Shown: positions 25,424 through 33,015 of the stretch, piece by piece | How the letters are laid out: each line of letters opens with the position of its first letter | How positions within the stretch are numbered: the stretch's first letter is position 1 | NCBI RefSeq assembly: GCF_017312725.1 | Contig: NZ_BOPO01000150.1 | Coordinates: forward strand, 124,001 to 188,000 | Direction: 5' to 3' | Source: Actinocatenispora comari | GTDB lineage: Bacteria > Actinomycetota > Actinomycetes > Mycobacteriales > Micromonosporaceae | Length of the DNA stretch: 64,000 nt | Position numbers and translations under genes: made by a program | The notes under the pieces: generated by a model | What the model was told of the DNA's origin: nothing | Databases searched by the model: none | Seen by the model: the letters and a program-made list of their open reading frames with translations, nothing else

Positions 25424-26400
25424 TGGATCCACTGCGCGACAACGACCTCGTGGTCTCCGGTATCGGTGCGGTGCTGCCGCCGGCGGAGGCCGCCGACGAG
25501 TCCTGGTTCGACCACCGGGTCGAGCTGGGCCGGCGCAGCTACAAGTACCTGCCGCGGTCCGGGCAGTACGTGCTGGCCGCGGCGAAACGCGCGCTGGCCG
25601 ACGCGGGCACCACCATGGCGACCGTGCCCGAGGAGCGGCGCGCCGTCGCGATCGGCTGCAACAACGCCACCGCCCGCATCCAGGACGAGTTCGACCGTAC
25701 CGTGCTGGAACACGGCGCGGACCTGCTCAGCCCGGCGTCGGCCGCGTACTTCTCGGTCAACCTCGTCGCCGGCCGGGTCGCGATGGAACACGCCGCGCGG
25801 GGCTTCAGCCTCGCCCTGCACAGCCCGACGGTGGCCGGCCTGGAGGCGATGCAGTGCGGGCTGCGCGCGGTGGCGCGCGGCCGGGCGGACGTGCTGCTCG
25901 CGGGCGCGACCGAGGAGCCGCTGCCGCCGGCCGAGCCCGCGGCGCGGCGGTCCGCGGACGGCTCGGTGGCGCTGTACTTCGAGCGGGCCGGCGCGGTCGC
26001 CGACCGGGGCGGCCGCTGGTACGGGCGATGCACGGTGCGCGGCTGCTACCTGTCGCCGGAGCTCACCGGAGGCACCGCGCGGGCCGGGCGAATCATCGCC
26101 GCGTCGATACCCGGCCCGGCGGAGCCGCTGCCGGTACGACTCGTCGCCGAGGCCTCGCCGGTCGCCGACGCGGTGGCAGACTGCCTCGCCGCGCTGGGCT
26201 ACGACCCCGTGCTCCGCTTGCCCACCCGCGCCGGCTGCCTCGACGCGGTGCGCGCGGTCGCCGACGCGCTCCGGACCGGCACCGGCCCGTGCCTGGTGGT
26301 CGGCTGCGCCGCGGAGGGCAACGTGACGCTGACCCGCATCGACGCCGGCGGCGCGGAACGCGGCCGGGCGGTACCGGTGTCGGCGGAGGCGGCGTCGTGA
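25423..26400 (+). CDS. KS-like protein without active Cys (CLF-like 2)
   Basis: 325 aa; ATG 25423 shares one base with the KS3 stop (TGATG). The fold signature is weak but visible: LVVSGIGAVLPP, KYLPRSGQYVLAAAKRAL and FSVNLVAGRVAMEHAARGFS. The nucleophile is replaced (LHSPTVAGLEAM, Thr 136 at the Cys position), and HGTGT is absent. Short CLF-like proteins of this style accompany polyene-forming type II KSs and set chain length as heterodimer partners. It overlaps the next gene by 4 nt. Confidence 0.83.
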   Translation: MDPLRDNDLVVSGIGAVLPPAEAADESWFDHRVELGRRSYKYLPRSGQYVLAAAKRALADAGTTMATVPEERRAVAIGCNNATARIQDEFDRTVLEHGADLLSPASAAYFSVNLVAGRVAMEHAARGFSLALHSPTVAGLEAMQCGLRAVARGRADVLLAGATEEPLPPAEPAARRSADGSVALYFERAGAVADRGGRWYGRCTVRGCYLSPELTGGTARAGRIIAASIPGPAEPLPVRLVAEASPVADAVADCLAALGYDPVLRLPTRAGCLDAVRAVADALRTGTGPCLVVGCAAEGNVTLTRIDAGGAERGRAVPVSAEAAS

Positions 26401-27458
26401 GCGCCCGGACGATGCCGGTGGTGTCCGCATGGTCGGCGGTCTCCCCGTACGGCGTGGGCCGGACCGCGTTCGTCGAGGGGATCCGGGCCGGGCGCGCGGT
26501 CGCCGCCGGCGCGAGCGAACCAGACCTGCCCGGCGTGGTGGTACCCGGCTTCTCGGCGCGGGAGGTGCTGGGGCGCAAGGGAACCAGGTCGATGGACCGG
26601 ACCACCGCGCTGGCCGTCGCGGCGATCGGGCAACTCGCCGACGAGCGGGCCGGCCGCGGCACCGCGTTCGGCCCGGGCACCGCCCTGGTTCTCGGCACCA
26701 CCACCGGAAGCGTGCAGTCGATGATGGACTTCACCCGCGACTCGCTGGTCGAGGAGCGGCCGTACTTCGTCGATCCGGCCCGCTTCCCGAACACGGTGAT
26801 GAACTGCGCGGCCGGCCAGTGCGCGATCTGGCACCGGCTCACCGGCCCGAACACCACGATCGCCGGCGGCCGTGCCTCGGCGCTGTCGGCGCTGAGCTAC
26901 GCCCGCCGGCTGCAGCAGGCCGGGCGGGCCAGCGCGGTGCTGTGCGGCGCCACCGAGGAGGCGTCGCCCTGGCGCACCCGGCTGGACCGCTACGCCGGCG
27001 GCGACGCGCACCGGCTCGGCGAGGGCTGCGCCGTGCTGTTGCTGGAGCCGCCGGACACCGCGGAGCGTGGCCAGGCCGACGTGCTGGCGATCCGGCTGGG
27101 CGTCTGCCACGACGGCGACGTGCGGTCCGCGCTCGCCGCCTGCCTGCACCGCGCGATGGCCGATGCCGGCATCCGCGCGGCCGACATCGGCGTGGTCGCG
27201 CCGAGCCAACCCGGTTCGGTACCGGGCAAGCAGGAGGAGGCGGCGCTCGCCGACCTGGTCGGCGAGCACGGGCCGGCGGTCATCCGTACCACCGAACTGA
27301 TCGGCGACGCGGGGGCGGCGACCGGGGCACTGCAACTGGCCGCGGTGCTCGCGGCGCCACCGGCGGATCCGGCGGCCCGGGTCGCGTTGGTCACCACCGT
27401 CGACGTCGACGGCGTGGTCGGCTGCGCGCTGCTTCGACACCGGGAGGGCCGGGCGTGA
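26397..27458 (+). CDS. KS-like protein without active Cys (CLF-like 3)
   Basis: 353 aa from a GTG that overlaps the previous stop (GTGA). N-half: PVVSAWSAVSPYGVGRTAFV, KGTRSMDRTTALAVAAIGQL and ALVLGTTTGSVQSM. The active-site segment reads NTTIAGGRASALSAL, with no Cys. The C-half keeps some thiolase character (AMADAGIRAADIGVVAPS, GDAGAATGALQLAAVL) but lacks both histidine motifs. It resembles the chain-length-factor-type subunits of aryl-polyene clusters. With CLF2 it gives KS3 two possible partners. Confidence 0.83.
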   Translation: MSARTMPVVSAWSAVSPYGVGRTAFVEGIRAGRAVAAGASEPDLPGVVVPGFSAREVLGRKGTRSMDRTTALAVAAIGQLADERAGRGTAFGPGTALVLGTTTGSVQSMMDFTRDSLVEERPYFVDPARFPNTVMNCAAGQCAIWHRLTGPNTTIAGGRASALSALSYARRLQQAGRASAVLCGATEEASPWRTRLDRYAGGDAHRLGEGCAVLLLEPPDTAERGQADVLAIRLGVCHDGDVRSALAACLHRAMADAGIRAADIGVVAPSQPGSVPGKQEEAALADLVGEHGPAVIRTTELIGDAGAATGALQLAAVLAAPPADPAARVALVTTVDVDGVVGCALLRHREGRA

Positions 27459-27529
27459 CCGACGGCGGGCAGGCAAGGGAACTACTGGTGCTGCGATTCG
27501 ACAGACCGAATGCGAAGAAGGGTGACGAG

Positions 27530-27784
27530 ATGGCTACCACCACTCAGCTCGACCGGGAAGAGGTTCGCGCGCTGGTCGCGGACGCGCTCGACGTGGACGT
27601 CGAGGACGTGACCGACACCGCGGACTTCATCGACGACCTCGGCGTGGACTCGCTGATGGCGCTGGAGATCATGGTGCGGCTGGAGAAGAAGTACGGCTTC
27701 AAGCTGGCCGAGTCGGAGTTCAAACGCATCAACAACTTCGACACCGCGTTCCGCATCCTGACCGAGAAGATGTCGACGGCATGA
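27530..27784 (+). CDS. Acyl carrier protein 2
   Basis: 84 aa from ATG 27530 after a 71-bp gap. The phosphopantetheine site is DLGVDSLMALE; the flanks are VEDVTDTADFIDD and VRLEKKYGFKLAESEFKRI. It differs clearly from ACP1 (GVDSLMALE against GADSLRAIE). Its stop overlaps the ATG of the dehydratase (ATGA), so this ACP probably carries the chain during reduction and dehydration. Confidence 0.92.
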   Translation: MATTTQLDREEVRALVADALDVDVEDVTDTADFIDDLGVDSLMALEIMVRLEKKYGFKLAESEFKRINNFDTAFRILTEKMSTA

Positions 27785-28197
27785 GCACCCCGGGCGTCGT
27801 CGAGGGCACGAGCCGGGCGGTGGCCGCCGAGCTCGTCGTACGGTCGGTATCGGCCGGTGACGGGCGATCGCGCGCCCGCGCCGTCACCGAGCTGACCCTC
27901 GATCCGGCCGAACTCGTCTTCCAGGGGCACTACCCGGGGTTTCCCATCTTTCCCGGCGTGTGCCTGATCGAGTGCGCGCACCGCAGCGCCGTGGCGGCGT
28001 TCGGCGACCACCTCGGCGCCGGCCAGCTGGCGGCGGTCGAGTCGGCGCGGTTCACCGGTCCGGCCTACCCGGGTGACGTGCTGACGTTCGAGGCCGAGCT
28101 GCGCGGCGGCGACGACTGGCAGGTTCGGGTCACCGCCCGTACCCCGCGCGGCGAGTCGGCCCGCATCCGGCTGCGCTACCCGGGGGGCACGCCGTGA
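27781..28197 (+). CDS. FabZ/FabA-like dehydratase subunit with intact His (DH1)
   Basis: 138 aa hotdog protein. The dehydratase signature is present: FQGHYPGFPIFPGVCLIEC supplies His 50 and Glu 64, matching the catalytic His and acidic residue of FabZ. It lacks the N-terminal PHR-LLVDRV segment seen in the other two dehydratases of the cluster. It overlaps ACP2 and DH2 by 4 nt on either side. Alternatively it works as a heterodimer with DH2 or DH3, whose His is missing. Confidence 0.85.
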   Translation: MSTPGVVEGTSRAVAAELVVRSVSAGDGRSRARAVTELTLDPAELVFQGHYPGFPIFPGVCLIECAHRSAVAAFGDHLGAGQLAAVESARFTGPAYPGDVLTFEAELRGGDDWQVRVTARTPRGESARIRLRYPGGTP

Positions 28198-28694
28198 CGA
28201 TGTCGGTTCCGCAGATCGTGGCACGGATCCCGCACCGGGCCGGGATGCTGCTCATCGACCGGGTCCTGGAGCTGGTACCCGATCAGCACGTACGGGCGGT
28301 GAAGGCGGTCAGCTTCGCCGAGCCCTGGTACCAACGGCTCCGCACCCCGCTGACCGACGACGACCTGGCCTACCCACCGGCGCTGCTGCTGGAGTCGTGG
28401 AACCAGGCCGCCGCCGTGCTGGCCACCGCCGAGCGGCCGAACACCGACGTACGCCGCGGGCTGGTGATGATGCTGGGCAGCGCGACCGGCATCCGGTTCG
28501 CCCGCCCGGTACGGCCGGGCGAGCTGCTCGAACACCGGGTGAGCCTGGTGCGCCGGATCGGCGACACCATGATCTTCGCCGGTGACACCACGGTGGGCGG
28601 CGAGACCGCGATGACCGTGGACAGTGTCGTACTGGCGCAACGGCCGGCTGCGCGGCTGGTGGACACGGCGCCGGCCGGACAGGGAGAGAGATGA
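28194..28694 (+). CDS. FabZ-like dehydratase subunit lacking the catalytic His (DH2)
   Basis: 166 aa from GTG 28194 (an ATG two codons later is also usable). The FabZ opening RIPHRAGMLLIDRVLELVPD is well kept. Where FabZ has GHFPGxPVxPGV, this protein reads LAYPPALLLESWNQAAAVL, so the acidic residue (Glu 67) stays but the His is gone. In FabZ the His and acid of each site come from two subunits, so DH2 may be competent only as a partner of DH1. It overlaps the DUF3995 gene by 4 nt. Confidence 0.82.
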   Translation: MTMSVPQIVARIPHRAGMLLIDRVLELVPDQHVRAVKAVSFAEPWYQRLRTPLTDDDLAYPPALLLESWNQAAAVLATAERPNTDVRRGLVMMLGSATGIRFARPVRPGELLEHRVSLVRRIGDTMIFAGDTTVGGETAMTVDSVVLAQRPAARLVDTAPAGQGER

Positions 28695-29158
28695 CGGTAC
28701 GGCTCGGGAGGGCAACCATGTGGCAGACGGTGCTGGGTGTGACCGTGGCGTCGGTGCTCACCCTGATCGGCGCGCTGCACGTCAACTGGGCGTTCAACCC
28801 GTGGCCGTTCCGGTCGGCACGCGGCTTCGTCGACAACGTGCTGGGCGGCGGCGAGGACATGGCGGTACCGCCGTGGCCGGCGACGGTCGCGGTCGGCGTG
28901 CTGCTGCTCGCCGCCGGCTACCTGACCCTGACCGCGGCCGGTGTCGCACCGACCGTGCTGGCGCCGGACTGGCTCTACCGCATCGGTGCCGGCGTCGTCG
29001 CGCTGGTCCTGCTCGTCCGCGGCTTCGCCGGTCCACTGCTCAACCGTGGCGCCGTACCGCAGTTCGTGCGCTGGAACCTCGTCCTCTACTCACCGCTGTG
29101 CGTCGTGCTCGGGGCAGCGGTGGCCCTGCTGGTGATCACCATGTCCCGCAAGGCATAG
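28691..29158 (+). CDS. DUF3995 integral membrane protein
   Basis: 155 aa with four hydrophobic segments: QTVLGVTVASVLTLIGALHV, WPATVAVGVLLLAAGYLTLT, LYRIGAGVVALVLLVRGFA and YSPLCVVLGAAVALLVITM. The pattern (NWAFNPWPFR, then RGF) fits DUF3995. Function is unknown. A 4-nt overlap makes it the last gene of the forward operon, so it may take part in export, membrane recruitment or resistance. The start could be ATG 28691 or ATG 28718. It converges on the isomerase gene, 17 bp away. Confidence 0.82.
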   Translation: MTVRLGRATMWQTVLGVTVASVLTLIGALHVNWAFNPWPFRSARGFVDNVLGGGEDMAVPPWPATVAVGVLLLAAGYLTLTAAGVAPTVLAPDWLYRIGAGVVALVLLVRGFAGPLLNRGAVPQFVRWNLVLYSPLCVVLGAAVALLVITMSRKA

Positions 29159-29175
29159 CGGCCCCGCCGGCGGCG

Positions 29176-29940
29176 TCAGCCGCAGCCGCCGGCGTGCCCG
29201 GCGTCCGGACCCGCTGCGGCGGCGACCAGGACGGCCGCGCCGGTGTCCGGCTCGGGCTTGGTGTCCGGATCAGGTCTCGTGCCCTGCTCGGGCCTCGTGG
29301 CCGGCTCGGGGCTCGTTTCCGGTTTGGCCGGCGTCGACGGGTGCAGCGCCGCGACGAACGGGCGGACCCGGTCCACGCCCCAGTACCGGTCGTGGCCGGT
29401 GACGAAGTAGGGCACACCGAACACGCCGTCGGCGCAGGCCGAGCGCAGACAGTCCAGCCCGCGCCGGCGGATCCGTCGATCGTGGACCGCGCCGGCCAGC
29501 AGCGCCCCGTCCACCCCGATCCGGTCGCCGAGCGCCGCGACCGTGCCGGGGTCGCTGAGGTCGTCGCCGCGTTCCCAGCGCGCCCGGTACGCCTCGTCGA
29601 CGAAGGCAGGGCCGGCGTCGCGCTCCGCGGCGACCAGGTAGGCCAGATGCGCGACCTCCCAGTGCGGTGCGCGATCCACCGGCCACGCCGGTCGCAGCGC
29701 ACGCTCGGCGGCCAGCCGCCGTACGTCCTGCAGGATGTAGAGGCTCTTGGCCCGCGACATCGGCACGTACGGCAGCTCGTCGTCGGTCTCGGCCAGCAGC
29801 CGGGTGAAGTCCTCGTCGGGCTCCCAGAACGGGATCCACTCGACCTCGCCCAACACCTCCGGATGGCGGTCGAGCAGATCCCGGTAGGCCAGCCAGGAGT
29901 ACGGGCTGCGCAGCGAGAAGTACCACCGGGGACGGGACAC
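29176..29940 (-). CDS. DsbA-fold isomerase (2-hydroxychromene-2-carboxylate isomerase-like) with repetitive tail
   Basis: 254 aa from GTG 29940 (GGAGG upstream). The thioredoxin-fold landmarks are WYFSLRSPYSWLAYRDLL at the start, VPMSRAKSLYILQDV in the insert and the cis-Pro segment VFGVPYFVTGHDRYWG. Isomerases of this fold accompany highly reducing type II PKSs (skyllamycin- and youssoufene-type), where they are linked to cis double bonds and ring closure of polyenes. The last ~50 residues are a Thr/Pro/Asp-rich repeat (TRPDPDTKPEPDT) not expected in the family. The KR gene lies 12 bp upstream in the same operon. Confidence 0.82.
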   Translation of the reverse strand: MSRPRWYFSLRSPYSWLAYRDLLDRHPEVLGEVEWIPFWEPDEDFTRLLAETDDELPYVPMSRAKSLYILQDVRRLAAERALRPAWPVDRAPHWEVAHLAYLVAAERDAGPAFVDEAYRARWERGDDLSDPGTVAALGDRIGVDGALLAGAVHDRRIRRRGLDCLRSACADGVFGVPYFVTGHDRYWGVDRVRPFVAALHPSTPAKPETSPEPATRPEQGTRPDPDTKPEPDTGAAVLVAAAAGPDAGHAGGCG

Positions 29941-29952
29941 GGAGCCTCCAGT

Positions 29953-30714
29953 TCAGATGGTGACGCCACCGTCGATCTGCAGCACCGCACCGGTGATGTA
30001 CGCCGCGCGCGGCTGCGCCAGGTACCCGACCAAGTCGGCGACCTCCTCGACGGTGCCGAACCGGTTCAGCGCGATCATCCCGAGCATGCGCTTGCGTACC
30101 TGCTCGGTCAGCTCGGCGGTCATGTCGGTCTCGATGAACCCGGGCGCCACCGCGTTCACCCGGATCCCGTACCGGCCGACCTCCTTGGCCAGCGACCGGG
30201 TGAACCCGATGATCCCGGCCTTCGAGGCCGAGTAGTTCGACTGGGTCGGGTTGCCGTAGACGCCGGCGGCGGACGAGATGTTGACCACGCAGCCGCGCTT
30301 GCGCTTCATCATCCCGAAGATCACGGAGCGGCAGACGTTGTAGACCCCGTCCAGGTTGACCCGCAGCACGTCGGACCAGTCCTCGTCGGCCATCAGCAGC
30401 AGCGGGTTGTCCCGCACGATCCCGGCCGAGGTGACCACCGCCTCGATCGGGCCGAGCGAGTCCTCGGTCTCGTCGCACCAGCGCCGCACCGCGGCCGCGT
30501 CGGTCACGTCGACCTGCGTGGCCACCACCCGCGAGCCGGACTCGGCCGCGAGCTCCTGCAACTGCTTCGCCTCGTCCGCCCGGGACCGGTAGCAGAAGGC
30601 CACGTCGAAGCCGTCCCGCGCCAGCCGCTGCACGACCGCCCGGCCGATCCCCCGGGAGCCACCGCTGACCACGGCGACCCGCGGCTCGTCAGCTGTCACG
30701 TCGTCCTCCGTCAC
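29953..30714 (-). CDS. 3-oxoacyl-ACP reductase (FabG-like SDR)
   Basis: 253 aa from GTG 30714, overlapping the DH3 stop by 4 nt. Classical SDR: cofactor loop VSGGSRGIGRAV, NNAG-equivalent VTSAGIVRDN, catalytic Ser in VVNISSAAGVYG, YSASKAGIIGF (Tyr and Lys), and APGFIETDMT. It uses NADPH to reduce the beta-keto group after each extension. It is the only KR in the cluster, so it must serve every reductive cycle. It is transcribed towards the forward operon. Confidence 0.94.
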   Translation of the reverse strand: MTEDDVTADEPRVAVVSGGSRGIGRAVVQRLARDGFDVAFCYRSRADEAKQLQELAAESGSRVVATQVDVTDAAAVRRWCDETEDSLGPIEAVVTSAGIVRDNPLLLMADEDWSDVLRVNLDGVYNVCRSVIFGMMKRKRGCVVNISSAAGVYGNPTQSNYSASKAGIIGFTRSLAKEVGRYGIRVNAVAPGFIETDMTAELTEQVRKRMLGMIALNRFGTVEEVADLVGYLAQPRAAYITGAVLQIDGGVTI

Positions 30715-31208
30715 TGCGCCCGCCCGGCGGGTACCGGCGTCGATGAATCGGTGTCTCGCAGGGCGAGCACCGAGCTCGCCACGGTCAGGACGAGCTCGCC
30801 GTCACACCGGCTCTCGCCCTCGAAGAACAGCGCGTCGGCGACGTGCCGCGCCAGCCGTACCCGGTGTTCGATCACGTCACCGGGGAAGACCGGTCGGCCG
30901 AACTCGGCCTCGGCGACGCTGACGAACAGCATCGTGCGGCCCGCCGCGTACCGCGCGGCGAGGATCCCGCCGGCCTGGCCCCAGGACTCCATCAGCAGCG
31001 GACGCGGGTACGCGGCGGACGCGCCGTCGGGCAGCCCGTCATAGCACGGCTCGTTCCAGCTGATCGCCTTGCGCGCGACGATCGACTCGCCCGGCACGAT
31101 GGCGCTGACCCGGTCGACAAGCAACATGGGGTACCGGTGCGGAAGCAGGGCGCGCACGCCCGCCGCGTCGATCGTCGGTGGTGCTGGCGGATCCGTCGTG
31201 ACTGTCAC
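30711..31208 (-). CDS. FabZ-like dehydratase subunit lacking the catalytic His (DH3)
   Basis: 165 aa from GTG 31208, with AGGAGG about 12 nt upstream. The FabZ opening LLPHRYPMLLVDRVSAIVPG is intact, but the GHFPG loop is replaced by YDGLPDGASAAYPRPLLMES. Glu 74 is present and no His. It is closely similar in layout to DH2. Both may be non-His partners in heterodimers with DH1, or may have another acyl-chain role. Its 5' end overlaps the LuxR-type reading frame by 170 nt, which is unusual. Confidence 0.84.
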   Translation of the reverse strand: MTVTTDPPAPPTIDAAGVRALLPHRYPMLLVDRVSAIVPGESIVARKAISWNEPCYDGLPDGASAAYPRPLLMESWGQAGGILAARYAAGRTMLFVSVAEAEFGRPVFPGDVIEHRVRLARHVADALFFEGESRCDGELVLTVASSVLALRDTDSSTPVPAGRAQ

Positions 31209-32040
31209 GGCTGTCGGGTCCCTCCTGCCGGTCCGGCACCGGTGAGCGCACCAGCCCCATGTTGATCGCCGCGATCGCGGCCTGTACCCGGGACCGGACG
31301 TTGAGCTCGCGCAGGATGCCGGCCACGTGGCGCCGGTAGGTGCGGACCGACATGTCCAGGCGGCGGGCCGCGGTGTCGTCCTTGAGCCCCTGCACCAGGC
31401 ACAGCAGGATCTCCCGCAGCTGGACGACGTCGCGACCGCTGCGCAGCAACGCCACGGTGTGCGCCGGTTCGGCCACCGTCCAGCGCTCGGCGAAGATCAA
31501 CTGCAGCAGCTCGGCGAGGATCGGCGAGGAGAACAGCTGCGCGCGGCTGCCGCCGCCGGCGGCCGAGACGATCAACGTGTCCCGCCGGTCCACCACGAGC
31601 AGGCCGGGCATCTTGTGGGTGACCATCCGGATGGTCAGCTCGCCACACCGGCCGGCGCCCTGCGCCGCGACCAGCGACCGGATGAACGCGTGGTCCAGCA
31701 GATCCGGCGTGCACATCAGCCGCACGTTCGCCCTGGTCGGCTTCGGATCCTGGCGCACCATCCGCTCGATCGCGGTCAACAGCGGCAACGCGGCGCTCTG
31801 CTGCGACACGCTGCACAGGATCTCGTGGTCGGCCGCACCGGAGAGCCGGCGTACCCGGTCGAGGATCGCGCTCGGGCCGTCCGCGATCGCGTCGGGCACG
31901 TCCGTACCGCCGGCGGTCCCACAGGCGCACGCGTCACGGGTGTCGACCACCGAGTCGATCAGGCCACGTACCTGGCGCAGGACCGCTGCCGGGTCGGTTC
32001 CGGCGACGCCGCGCGTCGCGGCGGGCGCATCGGTAGCCAT
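31039..32040 (-). CDS. LuxR-type HTH regulator of the polyketide cluster
   Basis: 333 aa from ATG 32040. The N-terminal sensor-like region (ILDRVRRLSGAADHEILCSV, TIRMVTHKMPGLLVVDRRDT) resembles the PLD-like domain of some actinobacterial LuxR/TrmB regulators. A LuxR HTH follows: LLCLVQGLKDDTAARRLDMS and VRTYRRHVAGILRELNVRSR. Homology stops there, near base 31250. The last ~70 residues are arginine- and serine-rich and run 170 nt into DH3, so the true 3' end may differ. Control of the adjacent biosynthetic genes is inferred from position. Confidence 0.82.
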   Translation of the reverse strand: MATDAPAATRGVAGTDPAAVLRQVRGLIDSVVDTRDACACGTAGGTDVPDAIADGPSAILDRVRRLSGAADHEILCSVSQQSAALPLLTAIERMVRQDPKPTRANVRLMCTPDLLDHAFIRSLVAAQGAGRCGELTIRMVTHKMPGLLVVDRRDTLIVSAAGGGSRAQLFSSPILAELLQLIFAERWTVAEPAHTVALLRSGRDVVQLREILLCLVQGLKDDTAARRLDMSVRTYRRHVAGILRELNVRSRVQAAIAAINMGLVRSPVPDRQEGPDSRDSHDGSASTTDDRRGGRARPASAPVPHVACRPGQRHRAGRVDRRAQGDQLERAVL

Positions 32041-32341
32041 AGAACTCCTGTGGTTCGGGCCGGCACTGGGCGGCGTCGGATCGACGAGTATCGATCCGGA
32101 TCCATCCGGTCGACTGCTCGACGACCGCGGGCTCCACCGGCCGCCGAGTATTCCAGCCGCAGCCGCGCCGGCCGCCGAAGTCACTACCGAAGACTTTGCC
32201 CGCAGTGGTTCGGGAACGTCGTCTCCCGGCCGCGGGCCACGGTGCCCGGAACGCGGATCCGTACGGGCGTCGAGGATGTGCGGACGGCCCGACTATCGTG
32301 ATCGGTGACGTCTCCCCGGCACGCCAGCAGGAGCCGAGAGT
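32041..32341. other. Divergent region between the LuxR and HAD genes
   Basis: 301 bp with no gene; it must hold promoters for both genes. A short inverted repeat, AAGTC (32178-32182) and GACTT (32192-32196), lies in the AT-richest part. A purine-rich ribosome site (GGAGCCGAGAG) precedes the HAD start. It forms the right boundary of the polyketide cluster. Confidence 0.4.
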
Positions 32342-32980
32342 ATGAAGAAGTACCTACTCTTCGACCACGACGGGGTGCTGGTCGACACCGAGCTCTGGTA
32401 CTACAGGGCCGGCGAACGCGCCCTGGCCGAGATCGGCTTCACCCTGGACCGGCAGCAGTACCTCCGGGACATGACGCAGGGCATGGCCACCTGGGCGCAG
32501 GCCAGGGCGGCGGGCATCGACGAGGCGACCATCAGCCGTCGACGCGTCGTCCGCGACGCCTACTACCAGGAGTACCTGCGCACCGAAGCCATCGAGATCG
32601 ACGGCGTGCTCGACGCGCTCGCCGACCTGTCGACCCACGTCCGGATGGCCATCGTGACCACGTCGAAACGGGCGGACTTCGAGGTCATCCACGAGAAGCG
32701 GCGGATCACCGGGTTCATGGAGTTCGTGCTCGCCCGCGAGGACTACGAGCACGCCAAGCCGCACCCCGAGCCGTACCTGACCGGTCTGCGGCGCCTCGGG
32801 GCGACCAGGGAGGAGACCTTGGTGGTGGAGGACTCCGCCAGGGGCCTGCGGTCGGCCGTCGCGGCCGGCATCGACTGCGCCATCGTGCACAACGACTTCA
32901 CCGCAACGCACGACTTCTCCGCCGCGAGGTACCGCATCGGCAACCTGAGCGAGCTGACCGACATCGTCGTGTCCGGGTAA
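32342..32980 (+). CDS. HAD-superfamily hydrolase (beta-phosphoglucomutase-like)
   Basis: 212 aa. HAD motif I LLFDHDGVLVDTE, motif II IVTTSKR, motif III Lys in HAKPHPEPYL, and motif IV LVVEDSARGLRSAVAAG are all present, with a helical cap between residues 20 and 90. This is typical of phosphatases or mutases acting on small phosphosugars; the substrate cannot be told. It has its own promoter region and is not part of the polyketide operon. Confidence 0.9.
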   Translation: MKKYLLFDHDGVLVDTELWYYRAGERALAEIGFTLDRQQYLRDMTQGMATWAQARAAGIDEATISRRRVVRDAYYQEYLRTEAIEIDGVLDALADLSTHVRMAIVTTSKRADFEVIHEKRRITGFMEFVLAREDYEHAKPHPEPYLTGLRRLGATREETLVVEDSARGLRSAVAAGIDCAIVHNDFTATHDFSAARYRIGNLSELTDIVVSG

Positions 32981-33015
32981 CGGCTGGACCTCAGGCGCGG
33001 ACGCACGTCGCGGCA

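Noticed and set aside
32178-32196. AAGTC/GACTT inverted repeat upstream of the LuxR and HAD genes
   Set aside because: Arms of only 5 bp are expected by chance; kept only as a remark in the intergenic entry.
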